From assembly GCA_027310725.1 (NCBI GenBank), contig DAIDAG010000027.1, positions 26,057 to 90,056 of the forward strand: a DNA stretch of 64,000 nt, in the 5' to 3' direction. Made by a program: the position numbers and the translations under genes. Shown here one piece after another: positions 18,805 to 29,979 of the stretch. Position 1 is the first letter of the stretch, and each line of letters starts with the position of its first letter. This stretch comes from Sideroxydans sp. Its GTDB lineage: Bacteria; Pseudomonadota; Gammaproteobacteria; Burkholderiales; Gallionellaceae. The notes beneath the pieces are model-generated. The model was not told the DNA's origin. It made no database searches and was given only the letters and a program-made list of their open reading frames with translations.

Positions 18805-19566
18805 ATGCACGAATACAATACCGCGACCGCAATGAGTCCACCCGTCACCCTTTCGGCACAAAACCTGGTGCGCCACCGCGACCATCGTGTGGTTGTGGAC
18901 AACGTATCGCTGGAACTAAGACGGGGTGAGGTGTTGGGGCTGCTGGGACACAACGGCGCAGGCAAAAGCACGACTTTGCAGATGCTCACCGGCGCGTTGC
19001 CGCCGCATAGTGGGAAGATCCAGGTATGCGGTTTCGACCTGCTGGATCAACCCCTGCAGGCTAAAGCCTGCATCGGATTTCTGCCGGAACACCCTCCGTT
19101 GTATCGCGACATGCGCGTCGATGACTTTCTGCTGTTCGCCGCACGCTTGCACCGCATACCTTCCTCAAAACTTGCCGCCTCACTGGAACTGTCGAAGCAA
19201 CGCTGCGGTTTGCAGGATTACGGCAGGAAACTCATCGGTGCACTGTCCAAAGGCTACCAGCAGCGTGTGGGCATCGCCCAGGCCATCATCCACAACCCCG
19301 CAGTTGTGGTTTTGGACGAGCCTACCGTCGGTCTCGATCCGGCGCAGATCCGCGACATTCGAGCGCTCATCCGCGAACTCGGGAACAGCAGCAGCGTGAT
19401 TCTTTCCACGCACCTGCTGAACGAAGTAGAGAGCATCTGCGACCGCGTCATCATTCTGCAAAAAGGCCGCCTGATCTACAGCGGGAGCAGTGCGGAAATG
19501 CTGACGAACGGCAACATGGAAGAGGCCTTCATGCTGATCACCAAAAATGGGGCGGCCGCCACATGA
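18805..19566 (+). CDS. ABC transporter ATP-binding protein (GldA/CcmA-type)
   Basis: About 253 residues from the ATG at 18805; a second candidate start is 18832, and neither has a clear SD. Walker A is GHNGAGKST, the ABC signature region is LSKGYQQRVGIAQAI, and Walker B is VVVLDEPTVGLDP, followed by STHLLNEVE with the switch His. This is the ATPase of an ABC-2-type exporter. It overlaps the permease gene by 4 bases, which in turn overlaps a GldG-like gene, giving the three-gene order gldA-gldF-gldG known from gliding Bacteroidetes and found in many non-gliding proteobacteria with unknown cargo. Confidence 0.88.
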   Translation: MHEYNTATAMSPPVTLSAQNLVRHRDHRVVVDNVSLELRRGEVLGLLGHNGAGKSTTLQMLTGALPPHSGKIQVCGFDLLDQPLQAKACIGFLPEHPPLYRDMRVDDFLLFAARLHRIPSSKLAASLELSKQRCGLQDYGRKLIGALSKGYQQRVGIAQAIIHNPAVVVLDEPTVGLDPAQIRDIRALIRELGNSSSVILSTHLLNEVESICDRVIILQKGRLIYSGSSAEMLTNGNMEEAFMLITKNGAAAT

Positions 19567-20309
19567 TCCGCACCATCGCAAAGAAGGAATTACACAGCCT
19601 GGTCTCGGCGCCTTCCACCTGGTGGATGTTGGCGCTGATGCAATTCCTGTTCGCCTGGTTCTACTTCGGACGCATCGACGATTACCTGCAAGTGCAGGCG
19701 CAACTGGCTCAGCTCGACAATGCACCGGGAGCGACCATATCTGTCGTCTCCCCCCTGTGCAGCGTACTGGCGCTGATGCTGATGATGCTGATCCCGCTAT
19801 TCACCATGCGCCTGATCGCGGAGGAACGCCGCAACCGGACATGGGTACTGCTGCTCACCGCCCCTGTCTCGGCCTTCCATATCGTGCTTGGCAAGTTTAT
19901 CGGCCTGATGCTGCTGATCGTGTTCATCGTGGCATGCTGCGTTGCAATGCTATCCACCCTGATGCTCGGCACGCATGCCGACATCGGCCTTATGCTCGCC
20001 AATATTCTGGGCGTACTGTTGCTCGCCGCCAGCTATGCCGCGCTGGGCCTGTATTTTTCGGCCCTGAACAGGCAGCCCGTCATCGCCGCCGCCGGCGCGC
20101 TGGGAGTATCGTTCGGCCTGTGGCTGCTTGACTTGACCGCCAGCGACAGCCGCGGTCTCCTGCGCGCGATCTCGCCGAACTCGCACTTCCAGAACCTGAA
20201 CACGGGAATGGTCAACAGCGCCGACCTGATCTATTTTGTGCTGTTCATCGCCACCTTGCTGTGGCTGACGATACGCCAGTTGAACAACGAACGGCGACGC
20301 GCATCATGA
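19563..20309 (+). CDS. ABC-2-type permease (GldF-like)
   Basis: A 248-residue membrane protein with about six hydrophobic segments. It has the layout MIRTIAKKELHSLVSAPSTWW at the N-terminus, then a central pair (LMLMMLIPLFTMRLIAEERRNRTWVLLLTAP, where the ERRNRT loop is typical of GldF/NatB-like permeases), and a final segment ending near LLWLTIRQL. It pairs with the upstream ATPase, sharing an ATGA overlap at both ends of the gene. Substrate unknown. Confidence 0.82.
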   Translation: MIRTIAKKELHSLVSAPSTWWMLALMQFLFAWFYFGRIDDYLQVQAQLAQLDNAPGATISVVSPLCSVLALMLMMLIPLFTMRLIAEERRNRTWVLLLTAPVSAFHIVLGKFIGLMLLIVFIVACCVAMLSTLMLGTHADIGLMLANILGVLLLAASYAALGLYFSALNRQPVIAAAGALGVSFGLWLLDLTASDSRGLLRAISPNSHFQNLNTGMVNSADLIYFVLFIATLLWLTIRQLNNERRRAS

Positions 20310-21634
20310 AACGTTTCCTGCCGCCGCTCAAGCGGATCGCCTCGCTATTGCTCGTACTGGTCGCTGCCGGCGCGCTGTTCCAGCTTGCAGCGCGTTATCC
20401 CGCTCAGTGGGACGTCACGCAGAACGCACTGAACAGCCTAGAACCGGGTAGCGTGGATGCATTGGCCCTATTGAAAGGACCGGTGCAGATCACGGTGTAT
20501 GCCACGCAGCAGGACGCACGATTTGGCGACATACGCAAATTCATCAGCGAATTCGTTGCGCTGTACCAACGCTACAAACCGGACATTTCGCTGACCTTCG
20601 TCGATCCCGTCAAGGAACCGGAAGCGATGCGCAAAGCCTCCATCAAGGGTAACGGGGAAATGGTGGTGGAGTTCGCGGGGCGCAACGAGCACCTCACCAC
20701 GCTGAACGAGCAGACGCTTTCGGGCGCCCTGCTGAGCCTGGCCCACAACAAGGACCAGGCGCTGATGTATCTGGGCGGCCACGGCGAGCGCAAGCTGGAA
20801 GGCATCGCCAACGACGACCTCGGTGACTTCGGCGCCCGTCTGAAGCAGCTCGGCTACAACGCTGTCAGCCTCAACCTCGCATTGGCGCAGGATATTCCAG
20901 CCAACACCAGCATGATGGTGATCACCCATCCGCAAATAAGGTTGATGCCGGGTGAAGTCGGCAAACTGCTGCATTACATCGATAACGGCGGAAATCTGCT
21001 GTGGCTGGTGGATGCGGAGCCGCTGCGGGGCCTGGAACCCCTGGCCGAGAAGCTGGGGATATCGTTCATGCCGGGTATCGTGATCGATCCGGCCGCACAG
21101 GAGATGAATGCCCCGCTGAACTGGACGCTCGGCACAGGCTACCCGCCGCATGCAGTGACGCGCAACTTCGACCTCATCACGGTATTCCCGAATGCGCGCG
21201 CAATAAGCATCGACCAGAAAGATGGATGGCAAACCCATACGCTGGTGGAAGGCGCTCCGCGTGGCTGGGTCAGCGATCACGGGATCAGCAAACACATCGA
21301 CAAGGACCGCGACATCCCGGGCCCTTTCAGCCTGTCTGTCGCACTGCAGCGCACCGTGAACGACCGGGAACAGCGCATCATCGTAGTCGGCACCGGAAGC
21401 TTCCTCGCCAACATCTACTCCGGTAACGGAGGCAATCTTGATCTGGGCATCAACATGGTGAACTGGCTGGCAAACGAAGAACGCCTCATCACGGTGCAGC
21501 CGCACGCGGCAAAAGACGGCAAGATCACCCTGAGCAAGAACCAGCTGACGATAATCAGCGTGAGCTTCCTTGTTTTGCTGCCGCTGCTGCTCGTCGTTGT
21601 GGGCATACTGCAGTGGTGGCGCAGAAAACACTGA
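20306..21634 (+). CDS. GldG-like ABC-transporter auxiliary protein
   Basis: A 442-residue protein with one N-terminal and one C-terminal membrane segment (about residues 8-25 and 415-435) flanking a large outside domain of the ABC_transp_aux type (FGDIRKFISEFVALYQRYKPDISLTFVDPVKEPEAM, the motif ALMYLGGHGERKLEG, and later LLWLVDAEPL). The ATG at 20306 overlaps the permease stop, so the upstream GTG at 20261 is not needed. In Flavobacterium the homologue works with GldA/GldF; in betaproteobacteria no function is known. mutM follows after 3 bases. Confidence 0.8.
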   Translation: MKRFLPPLKRIASLLLVLVAAGALFQLAARYPAQWDVTQNALNSLEPGSVDALALLKGPVQITVYATQQDARFGDIRKFISEFVALYQRYKPDISLTFVDPVKEPEAMRKASIKGNGEMVVEFAGRNEHLTTLNEQTLSGALLSLAHNKDQALMYLGGHGERKLEGIANDDLGDFGARLKQLGYNAVSLNLALAQDIPANTSMMVITHPQIRLMPGEVGKLLHYIDNGGNLLWLVDAEPLRGLEPLAEKLGISFMPGIVIDPAAQEMNAPLNWTLGTGYPPHAVTRNFDLITVFPNARAISIDQKDGWQTHTLVEGAPRGWVSDHGISKHIDKDRDIPGPFSLSVALQRTVNDREQRIIVVGTGSFLANIYSGNGGNLDLGINMVNWLANEERLITVQPHAAKDGKITLSKNQLTIISVSFLVLLPLLLVVVGILQWWRRKH

Positions 21635-21637
21635 GCG

Positions 21638-22453
21638 ATGCCCGAGCTGCCGGAGGTCGAAACCACCCTGCGCGGCATCGCGCCGCACCTCAGCCAGCGG
21701 CGTATCGCCGATGTCGTTGTCCGCAATCCAAAACTGCGCTGGCCCATACCAAACGACCTGCCGCAGTTGCTGCGCGGGCATGTGATACGCGGCTTGCGGC
21801 GACGCGCCAAATATCTGCTCATTGAATTCGAGCATGGCACGCTCATTTTGCATCTGGGCATGAGCGGCAGCCTGCGTATTCAGCCGCGGGGTACGCCGGC
21901 CGAAAAGCACGACCATTTCGACCTGGTGCTGGAAGACGGACAGTTGATGCGCCTGCGCGACCCTCGCCGCTTCGGTGCGGTGCTTTGGCACGCGGATGAT
22001 GTCGCACAACATCCATTGCTGGCAGCACTCGGCCCAGAACCGTTGGGGCCGGATTTCAACGGGGAATATCTGCACCTTGTTACCCGTTCACGCAGCGCGG
22101 CGATCAAGATGACGATCATGGATAGCCATCTGGTTGTCGGCGTGGGCAACATCTACGCCAATGAATCCCTGTTTCGAGCCGGCATCCGCCCGCAACTGGC
22201 CGCCAACAAACTCTCCCTGCCGCGTTGTCGGCGCCTGGCACAGTATATAAAAGAGGTATTGCTTGAGGCCATCACGCAAGGGGGCAGCACGCTGCGCGAT
22301 TTCGTGCACAGCGACGGCAGCAGCGGCTATTTCCAGCAAAACTATTTCGTTTATGGGCGTACCGGGGAATCCTGCCGCGTATGCGGCTCGATCATCAAGC
22401 AGATACGGCAGGGACAACGTTCAACATTCTATTGTCCGACATGCCAGCGCTGA
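21638..22453 (+). CDS. mutM: Formamidopyrimidine-DNA glycosylase
   Basis: A 271-residue base-excision repair enzyme removing 8-oxoguanine. The N-terminus [10 protein letters not shown] supplies the catalytic Pro 2 and Glu 3, the conserved [21 protein letters not shown] region follows, and the C-terminal zinc finger reads [24 protein letters not shown] with all four Cys. [13 protein letters not shown] and GGSTLRDF are further signature segments. It is three bases after the Gld-like operon and probably co-transcribed with it. Confidence 0.97.
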   Translation: MPELPEVETTLRGIAPHLSQRRIADVVVRNPKLRWPIPNDLPQLLRGHVIRGLRRRAKYLLIEFEHGTLILHLGMSGSLRIQPRGTPAEKHDHFDLVLEDGQLMRLRDPRRFGAVLWHADDVAQHPLLAALGPEPLGPDFNGEYLHLVTRSRSAAIKMTIMDSHLVVGVGNIYANESLFRAGIRPQLAANKLSLPRCRRLAQYIKEVLLEAITQGGSTLRDFVHSDGSSGYFQQNYFVYGRTGESCRVCGSIIKQIRQGQRSTFYCPTCQR

Positions 22454-22454
22454 A

Positions 22455-24857
22455 TCACTCCACTCCATGCTGCGCGAGATAGGTTGCCATCTTCTTGTCC
22501 GAGTAAGTGATATGCCCCAGCAGCCAGTCCTTGATCGACTGCAAGACCAATAATTCGCGCCCCTCGTTGAATTGCGCCTTGAAGTGCTGCAGCTGGTTCA
22601 ACAGTTGTGCATGTTCTGCCTCATGCGCATCTCGCTCCGGGTAATCGCAATTCGCCATGTATCGGCTTTCGGTATCGAAGTGATGCTTGGTCGCCACCTG
22701 CAGCTCATCGAACATCAGCAGGATCGTCTCCGATGAGTCGTCGCGTTTCAATGCGTCATTCAGCCGGTTCACCATGTACACCAGATTGCGGTGCTGCTCG
22801 TCGATCTCTTCCACGCCCACCAGATGACTATCCTCGATCCTGAACCATATCGGATCGTCCTTGAGCGAGGTCTTGGCCTGGTAGAACGTGTAGGAGTTCT
22901 TGCCTATGCGTTTGCTTTCATACATCGCCTGGTCGGCTGCCGTCATCAGGCTATCCATCGCGCTGCCGTTCTCCGGATAGACGCTGATCCCCACGCTTGC
23001 CCCCACATTGCACTCGCTCCCGTCCGTCAGAGCCATGCTTTGGGCAAATGCCCGAACGACTTTCTCGGCAACACCCCTCGCCTGCTGCGGGTCATCCAGA
23101 TTGCCCAGGATGATCGCGAATTCATCTCCGCCGAAACGCGCCACTGTGTCAACCTCTCGCACACAGGCCAGAAACCGTTGTGCCGCCATCTTCAGTACAT
23201 TGTCTCCGGCTTCATGCCCGTACCTGTCATTGACCGCCTTGAATCCGTCCAGGTCGGCAAACAACAAGGCCACAGACTTACCATCGCGCTTGGCCTGCGA
23301 CATGGCTTGCGACAACCGGTCGAACAACAATGCTCGGTTGGGCAAGCCGGTCAGCCTGTCGTGATAGGCCATGAAGTTGATCATTTTTTCTGCCTGCTTG
23401 CGCTCGGTGATGTCCTGAATGGTACCGATGGTAAATTCCGGCTCACCTTTTTCATTGCGTACCAACGTCACCTGCACGCTCGCCCACAGCACTTTGCCAT
23501 CCTTGTGGTGATAGCGTTTCTCGACCTTGTAGTCTGCCATCTCGCCAGCCAGCATTTTCTTCATCATCGAGTTACTGGGTCCCAAATCGTCCGGGTGGGT
23601 AAGCTGTTGCCAGGTCAGATGTTGCGACAACACTTCTTCCCGGTTGTAACCGAACAATTTGCACCATGCTTCATTGACTTCGATGAATTCTCCGGTCAGC
23701 GAATTACGTACCATGGGAAGCGAGGTAAGTTCGAAAATCGTGCGGAAACGCTTCTCGCCCTCCATCCTCAATCCATCGGCGATAACCCGCTGATTCAGTA
23801 CTGCAGTTTCCGCCTCCGCCAAAACCCGTCGGCGCCATTGCCAGAACCATGTACCGATCAGACAAAAGACGAACAAAACAAGAACGCCTGCCGTCCGCTC
23901 CATTCGATTGACCAGCCGGTAAGCCTCATCCTCGTCGACCTTTGAAATCAGCATCCACGGTGTCCCGCTGATTGTCGTGGCATACGCCAGCACGGACTTG
24001 CCGCGATAATTTTGCGCGTTTTCAAGCAAGCCTTGCTTGCCGCGTAGCGCTATGGCTGAGGCCTGCTGAGTATCCAACGGCAATCTGAATGCCAGGGGGG
24101 GCTCCGGGCGGTAACGGAGTTGATCAAGGAACAGGACCTGGTCACCGTCTTTTCGAACAAGCTGAGTCTCGGCGGTCTCGCTTTCGTTCGGCCAATAATG
24201 AATCAAGGGGAAGAGATATCGGGCGGGATCCTCCACCAGATAGATCGCCCCAAAACAAGTTCCATCAGCCAATAGCGGACTCATAAAACCCAGTCTGATA
24301 GCGCGACTCTCCTCCTGGTATTGATGCAGGTCTATGAATTTGCGTTGACATGAAGCGGCTACGGCGCGTGCTTCCTTTGCCATTTCCCGAGCATCCGGAA
24401 CATGCTCGCCCGTACTCAACAGGACGTGCCCCGACGCGTCGTACATCACGACTGCCTGATAATGAAGCAGGTTAATGAACTCCTGGAAACGGCCGAGAAG
24501 TTGCGTGCGCCTGGCATCGTCGTGTGCCCCTTCACGCATCCACAACCGCGCCTCATTCAACAAGTGTGCATTTCCGGAAAGCATTCCGGCATCGGTTTGA
24601 TGGTCATCCAGCCAATCGTTTATCTGATTGGCCTTGAGCGCGCCCACTTCCGCGATACTCCGCTGTGCCTCCAGCCTGACTCCGTCGCGCATGTAAACGA
24701 ACAACATATTGCCCGTCAGCATGGTGGCAAATATGAAACCCGCGAAAACCAGTATCGGGCCGGGGGCAAAGCGCGGCGAATTTGAACTGCTGATTTGTGG
24801 GTTCATATGTGCTGAATCTTGTTGTTTGCTTTGAACCACTTCCTCCGTTGCCAACAT
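22455..24857 (-). CDS. Membrane diguanylate cyclase with PAS and C-terminal hemerythrin domain
   Basis: About 800 residues from the ATG at 24857. Order: TM1 (about 34-56), a periplasmic sensor region (to about 320, Cache-like), TM2, a PAS domain (about 372-487), a GGDEF domain (about 490-650) with the intact active motif GGDEF and an RxxD inhibitory site (REVD) five residues before it, and a bacteriohemerythrin domain (about 668-800). The hemerythrin part keeps the seven iron ligands: His in DEQH, His and Glu in KHHFDTE, two His in HEAEH, His in LLGH and Asp in YSDKK. It should make c-di-GMP under control of O2, NO or redox at the di-iron site. A TTG start at 24896 is rejected because it lies in the U-run of the ferredoxin terminator. 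Confidence 0.9.
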   Translation of the reverse strand: MLATEEVVQSKQQDSAHMNPQISSSNSPRFAPGPILVFAGFIFATMLTGNMLFVYMRDGVRLEAQRSIAEVGALKANQINDWLDDHQTDAGMLSGNAHLLNEARLWMREGAHDDARRTQLLGRFQEFINLLHYQAVVMYDASGHVLLSTGEHVPDAREMAKEARAVAASCQRKFIDLHQYQEESRAIRLGFMSPLLADGTCFGAIYLVEDPARYLFPLIHYWPNESETAETQLVRKDGDQVLFLDQLRYRPEPPLAFRLPLDTQQASAIALRGKQGLLENAQNYRGKSVLAYATTISGTPWMLISKVDEDEAYRLVNRMERTAGVLVLFVFCLIGTWFWQWRRRVLAEAETAVLNQRVIADGLRMEGEKRFRTIFELTSLPMVRNSLTGEFIEVNEAWCKLFGYNREEVLSQHLTWQQLTHPDDLGPSNSMMKKMLAGEMADYKVEKRYHHKDGKVLWASVQVTLVRNEKGEPEFTIGTIQDITERKQAEKMINFMAYHDRLTGLPNRALLFDRLSQAMSQAKRDGKSVALLFADLDGFKAVNDRYGHEAGDNVLKMAAQRFLACVREVDTVARFGGDEFAIILGNLDDPQQARGVAEKVVRAFAQSMALTDGSECNVGASVGISVYPENGSAMDSLMTAADQAMYESKRIGKNSYTFYQAKTSLKDDPIWFRIEDSHLVGVEEIDEQHRNLVYMVNRLNDALKRDDSSETILLMFDELQVATKHHFDTESRYMANCDYPERDAHEAEHAQLLNQLQHFKAQFNEGRELLVLQSIKDWLLGHITYSDKKMATYLAQHGVE

Positions 24858-24894
24858 TACTCCTGTCCGGCATGGAATTGAAGGTGATTCATGC

Positions 24895-24924
24895 AAAAAA
24901 AAGCCCGCGCCTGTGCGCGGGCTT
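24895..24924 (-). terminator. Rho-independent terminator after the ferredoxin gene
   Basis: A 10-bp perfect GC-rich stem (AAGCCCGCGC / GCGCGGGCTT, loop ACAG on the minus strand) is followed by eight U. It ends the M16 / rsmD / coaD / ferredoxin transcript and separates it from the diguanylate cyclase gene. Confidence 0.85.
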
Positions 24925-24943
24925 CATATAGCCTGCAATTTCC

Positions 24944-26218
<1,275 letters not shown>

Positions 26219-26222
<4 letters not shown>

Positions 26223-27586
26223 TTGCCTTCTCCGCTTCCGGCAGTGCCGATTCCGCCCGACCGGGATCCGGTTGCGGATTGTCCGTCCGCCTTTGGTACT
26301 CCGACAATCACCGTTGCCAGCGCATCCGGATCGATTCTGCGCTTGAATGCATCGTGTATTTGTTTGGTCGTCACCTTCTCCACCTTGGCGGTAAAGTCAT
26401 CCAGATAGGTCAGCGGCAATTCGTAAAAACCGATCACGCTGAGATAATCCAGTATCTTTTTATTGCTATCGATGCGCAGGGGAAATCCGCCGATGATGTT
26501 CTGTTTCGCAGCGCGCAGCTCTTTCTCGCTTACGCCTTTGTCCACGAATGCACGCAAGGTCTGACGCACCAGACTCAGCGATTCGTCGGCCTGTTCCTTC
26601 TTGGTCTGCAAACCGATCTGGAACGCACCGGGCTGCTGCATCGGTATAAAGTAGCTATACACGCTGTATGCCATGCCGCGCTTCTCGCGCACCTCGTTCA
26701 TCAGGCGCGAGACAAACCCCCCGCCTCCCAGAATGTAGTTGCCGACATACAGCGGAAAATAATCTTCATCGTTGCGCGCGATGCCCGGTGTGCCCATCAG
26801 GATGTGGCTCTGGCTGGCGGGATGCGGGATACGTTGCTCGCTGGGCTCGATGCGTATCATGACCGGTGCGATCCTCGGATCGGCATCGCCCTCAGGCAAA
26901 TTCGCCGTCAGTTGTTGCGCAATGGCTTCTGCCTGCACGCGGGTAATATCGCCCATCAGGGCAACCACGGCATGCTTTGCGCTGTAATGCGCATGGTAGA
27001 AATTTTCCAGGTCAACACGCTGTATCTTCTCGATGTCCGCCGTTTCCGTACGCCATCCATAGGGGTGCACGCCGAATACCGCCTTGGCAAACGCCTTGTC
27101 TGCGATGCTTTCCGGTTGCGTCTCTGACTCTTTCAGGGAAGCGATCAACCGCGCTTTCTCGCGCTGCAGAATCGCATCGGGAAACAAAGGTTGCTGCAGA
27201 CAGTGCGCCAGGATATCCAGTGCCGCATCGCGCTCTGCCGCGCTGCTCAAGGTGCGCAGGGTCAATCCGGCACGGTCGGGATCGAACTGGTCGCCCATCT
27301 GCGCGCCGATGTCTGCCAGTTTGCGCGCAATGTCGTCTTCGCTCATGCCTTGCGAGCCGAGGTCGAGCATGCCGAAAGTCATATTCGCCACGCCCACTTT
27401 TCCGGCCACATCGAAGCCGCTGCCGGCTGGGAAGCTCACTGCCGCATCCAGCATCGGCAAACCGTGGTCTTCCACAAAATACACGCGGGCACCGCTAGCC
27501 GCCTGCCAATGCTGTATCTGCGGCGTAGCAAGCGCGGTGCTTGCCGCGCCCAAGAGAATCGCGATAGAAAGGAGTCTAGTGAACAT
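26219..27586 (-). CDS. M16-family peptidase-like protein, non-catalytic partner
   Basis: A 455-residue periplasmic protein with a signal peptide (MFTRLLSIAILLGAASTALA). It has the M16 fold segments (VYFVEDHGLPMLDAAVSFPAGSGFD, FYHAHYSAKHAVVALMGDI, ILGGGGFVSRLMNEVREKRGMAYSVYSYF) but lacks the HxxEH zinc motif; the equivalent place reads ANMTFGMLD. Such proteins pair with a catalytic M16 subunit, here the upstream gene, with which it overlaps by 11 bases. The C-terminus has a Gly/Ser-rich tail. Confidence 0.9.
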
Positions 27587-28934
27587 GGGAGGCTCCTCCG
27601 GTGTGCCTGGGTTTGTCCGATAGCGGTTGCGGATCTAGCGTTGCGACGGTCAGTTGGTCGTCGTTGATTATCTCGCGCGCCACGTCCTGTACTTGCTGTG
27701 CAGTGACCGACTGCAATTTCCGCAACATCACCGGTATGTCCTTGTATGAAAGTCCATCGCTTTCCATCTGGCCGATCTGCATCGCCTGATAGAACACCGA
27801 ATCGCGTTTGTAGACTTCGCCTGCCATCACCTGCGCCTTGACGCGTTGCAATTCGTCGGCACTCACACCGTCGCGCACGAGCAATGCAAGCTGTTCGCGT
27901 ATGGCATTCTCCACATCGCCCACGGTCTTGCCTTCCCGGGGCGTTCCTTCAAGCACGAACATACCCGGACCTCGCGCCACGCTGTCGTAGCCGGTACCTA
28001 CATCCATTGCCACTTGCTGGTCCCGTACCAGCGCTTTGTTCAAACGCGCCGAACTGTTGCCATCCAGCACACCGGCCAGCATTTCCAGGGCATACGGCTT
28101 CCAGTCCTTCTCCGCATCGCGCAGGGTCGGTGCATGGTAGGCCATGATGAGATACGGAAGTTCTGCCGGCGCCTTGACCACGATGCGCTGTATGCCGAGC
28201 TGCGTCGCTTCACCGACAGCCTTCCTCTGCGGCAGTTTCACGGCGGGAATGCCGCCGTAGTATCGCTGCGCCAAAGCAAACACCTCGCTTGCCTTGACGT
28301 CGCCAGCAATCACCAGCGTGGCATTGTTGGGCGCATACCAGCTCTTGTACCAGTTCAACGCATCGGCAGCGGTCATGTTCTGGATATCGATCATCCAGCC
28401 GATCACCGGGTGATGGTAAGGGTGTTCAGAAAACGCCGTCGCCATCAGTTTTTCGTACATCAACGAGTGGGGATCATCGTCGGTGCGCCAACGGCGCTCT
28501 TCCATCACCACCTTGATCTCCTTGTTGAACTCTTTTTCGGCCATTTGCAGATTGTGCATACGGTCCGATTCGAGCTCCATCGCCAAAGCCAGTTTGGATC
28601 TATGCAGTTGCTGGAAGTAAGCCGTGTGATCGTAGCTGGTGAACGCATTCTCGCGCCCTCCGGCAGCAGCGATGATCTTGGAGAACTGTCCGACCGGGAC
28701 TTTCCTGGTCCCCTTGAACATCATGTGTTCCAGCACATGCGCCACGCCGGTGGTTCCGGTCTTCTCATCCATACTGCCCGCGTGGTACCACACCTGCTGC
28801 ACCAGCACCGGGGCGCGGTGGTCTTCCTTCACGATGACTTTGAGCCCGTTGCCCAACGTCTTTTCATACACATCCGCCTGCGCCACGGACGAAATCTGAA
28901 GCAATAGCGCGATAACAATTAAACGGATTCTCAT
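27576..28934 (-). CDS. M16-family zinc metallopeptidase, catalytic subunit
   Basis: About 452 residues from the ATG at 28934, with a signal peptide ending SVAQA. The inverted zinc motif HVLEH (His 66, Glu 69, His 70) is intact, and the downstream acidic segment NKEIKVVMEERR supplies the distal Glu. It degrades or processes peptides in the periplasm as a heterodimer with the following HxxEH-less partner. Upstream ATGs exist in frame but give no signal peptide. The gene is divergent from ftsY, an arrangement common in beta- and gammaproteobacteria. Confidence 0.93.
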   Translation of the reverse strand: MRIRLIVIALLLQISSVAQADVYEKTLGNGLKVIVKEDHRAPVLVQQVWYHAGSMDEKTGTTGVAHVLEHMMFKGTRKVPVGQFSKIIAAAGGRENAFTSYDHTAYFQQLHRSKLALAMELESDRMHNLQMAEKEFNKEIKVVMEERRWRTDDDPHSLMYEKLMATAFSEHPYHHPVIGWMIDIQNMTAADALNWYKSWYAPNNATLVIAGDVKASEVFALAQRYYGGIPAVKLPQRKAVGEATQLGIQRIVVKAPAELPYLIMAYHAPTLRDAEKDWKPYALEMLAGVLDGNSSARLNKALVRDQQVAMDVGTGYDSVARGPGMFVLEGTPREGKTVGDVENAIREQLALLVRDGVSADELQRVKAQVMAGEVYKRDSVFYQAMQIGQMESDGLSYKDIPVMLRKLQSVTAQQVQDVAREIINDDQLTVATLDPQPLSDKPRHTGGASHVH

Positions 28935-29014
28935 TTCCTTATCCCATGAATGCGCGATTGACATAAAATGAGGGTGCATTATGCGACATTTCATCCACAC
29001 CCGAATACCCTTGC

Positions 29015-29962
29015 ATGTTTAGTTTTCTGAAAAAGACTCCTGCCTCTGCCGAATCAACAAGCTGGCTAGCCCGGTTGACGAATGGTCTGGCGCGCACTGG
29101 TGGACAGCTCACTGCCTTGCTGGTTCCCGGCGGCAGGATAGACGAAGACCTCTACGAAGAACTGGAAACCATTCTCATTACCGCGGATGTGGGCATGGAC
29201 GCGACGCGTTCGCTGCTGGCTGATGTGCGTCGCCATGTCAAGGAGGAGCGTTTGACTGAAGCCGGCGAATTGAAGGATGCACTGGCGCACGCCCTGCTCA
29301 AGATGTTGCAGCCTCTGGCGCAACCTCTGGATGTCAGCACGCACAAGCCTTTCGTCATCATGCTGTGCGGCGTCAACGGAGCGGGCAAGACCACTTCCAT
29401 TGGCAAACTGGCAAAGCACTTCCAGAGCCAGGGAAAATCGGTGCTGCTGGCCGCGGGCGACACCTTTCGCGCCGCAGCGCGCGAACAACTCATGGAATGG
29501 GGCAAGCGCAACGACGTCACCGTCATCGCGCAGCAGAGCGGCGATGCTGCCGCGGTTATTTATGACGCAGTGCAGGCGGCACAGGCACGCGGCATCGACA
29601 TCGTGCTGGCGGATACCGCCGGACGCCTGACCACGCAAGCGCACCTGATGGAAGAGATCAAAAAGGTGAAGCGCGTGATCGCCAAGGCTCTGCCCGATGC
29701 ACCGCATGAGGTACTGCTGGTACTGGACGCCAATACCGGACAGAATGCCCTCTCGCAAGTCAAAGCGTTCGACGACGCGCTCAATGTCACCGGTCTGGTG
29801 CTGACCAAACTGGATGGCACGGCCAAAGGCGGCGTCATTGCCGCCATCGCCAAGGCGCATCCGATTCCGGTACGTTTCATCGGCGTGGGTGAAGGACTGG
29901 ACGATCTGAGGCCGTTTGTGGCGGAGGATTTTGTGGCGGCACTGCTTGGACTTGAAGCGTAG
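29015..29962 (+). CDS. ftsY: Signal recognition particle receptor FtsY
   Basis: A 315-residue SRP GTPase. The G1 loop is GVNGAGKTT (about residues 119-127), followed by the insertion-box-like DTFRAAAREQL, G3 DTAGR and G4 TKLDGTAKGG, with the ending IGVGEGLDDLRPFVAEDFVAAL. The acidic A domain of E. coli FtsY is almost absent, which is usual outside enterobacteria. It docks ribosome-SRP complexes at the membrane. A palindromic repeat separates it from ftsE. Confidence 0.97.
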   Translation: MFSFLKKTPASAESTSWLARLTNGLARTGGQLTALLVPGGRIDEDLYEELETILITADVGMDATRSLLADVRRHVKEERLTEAGELKDALAHALLKMLQPLAQPLDVSTHKPFVIMLCGVNGAGKTTSIGKLAKHFQSQGKSVLLAAGDTFRAAAREQLMEWGKRNDVTVIAQQSGDAAAVIYDAVQAAQARGIDIVLADTAGRLTTQAHLMEEIKKVKRVIAKALPDAPHEVLLVLDANTGQNALSQVKAFDDALNVTGLVLTKLDGTAKGGVIAAIAKAHPIPVRFIGVGEGLDDLRPFVAEDFVAALLGLEA

Positions 29963-29979
29963 TTCAAGCACCTTATCAG

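Noticed and set aside
18522..18929. Open frame of 135 codons upstream of and into the ABC ATPase gene
   Set aside because: No ribosome site, no domain, Arg/Pro-rich composition typical of an out-of-frame translation, and it overlaps the real ATPase gene.
24858..24896. TTG start of the diguanylate cyclase at 24896
   Set aside because: It lies within the U-run of the ferredoxin terminator; the ATG at 24857 is preferred.
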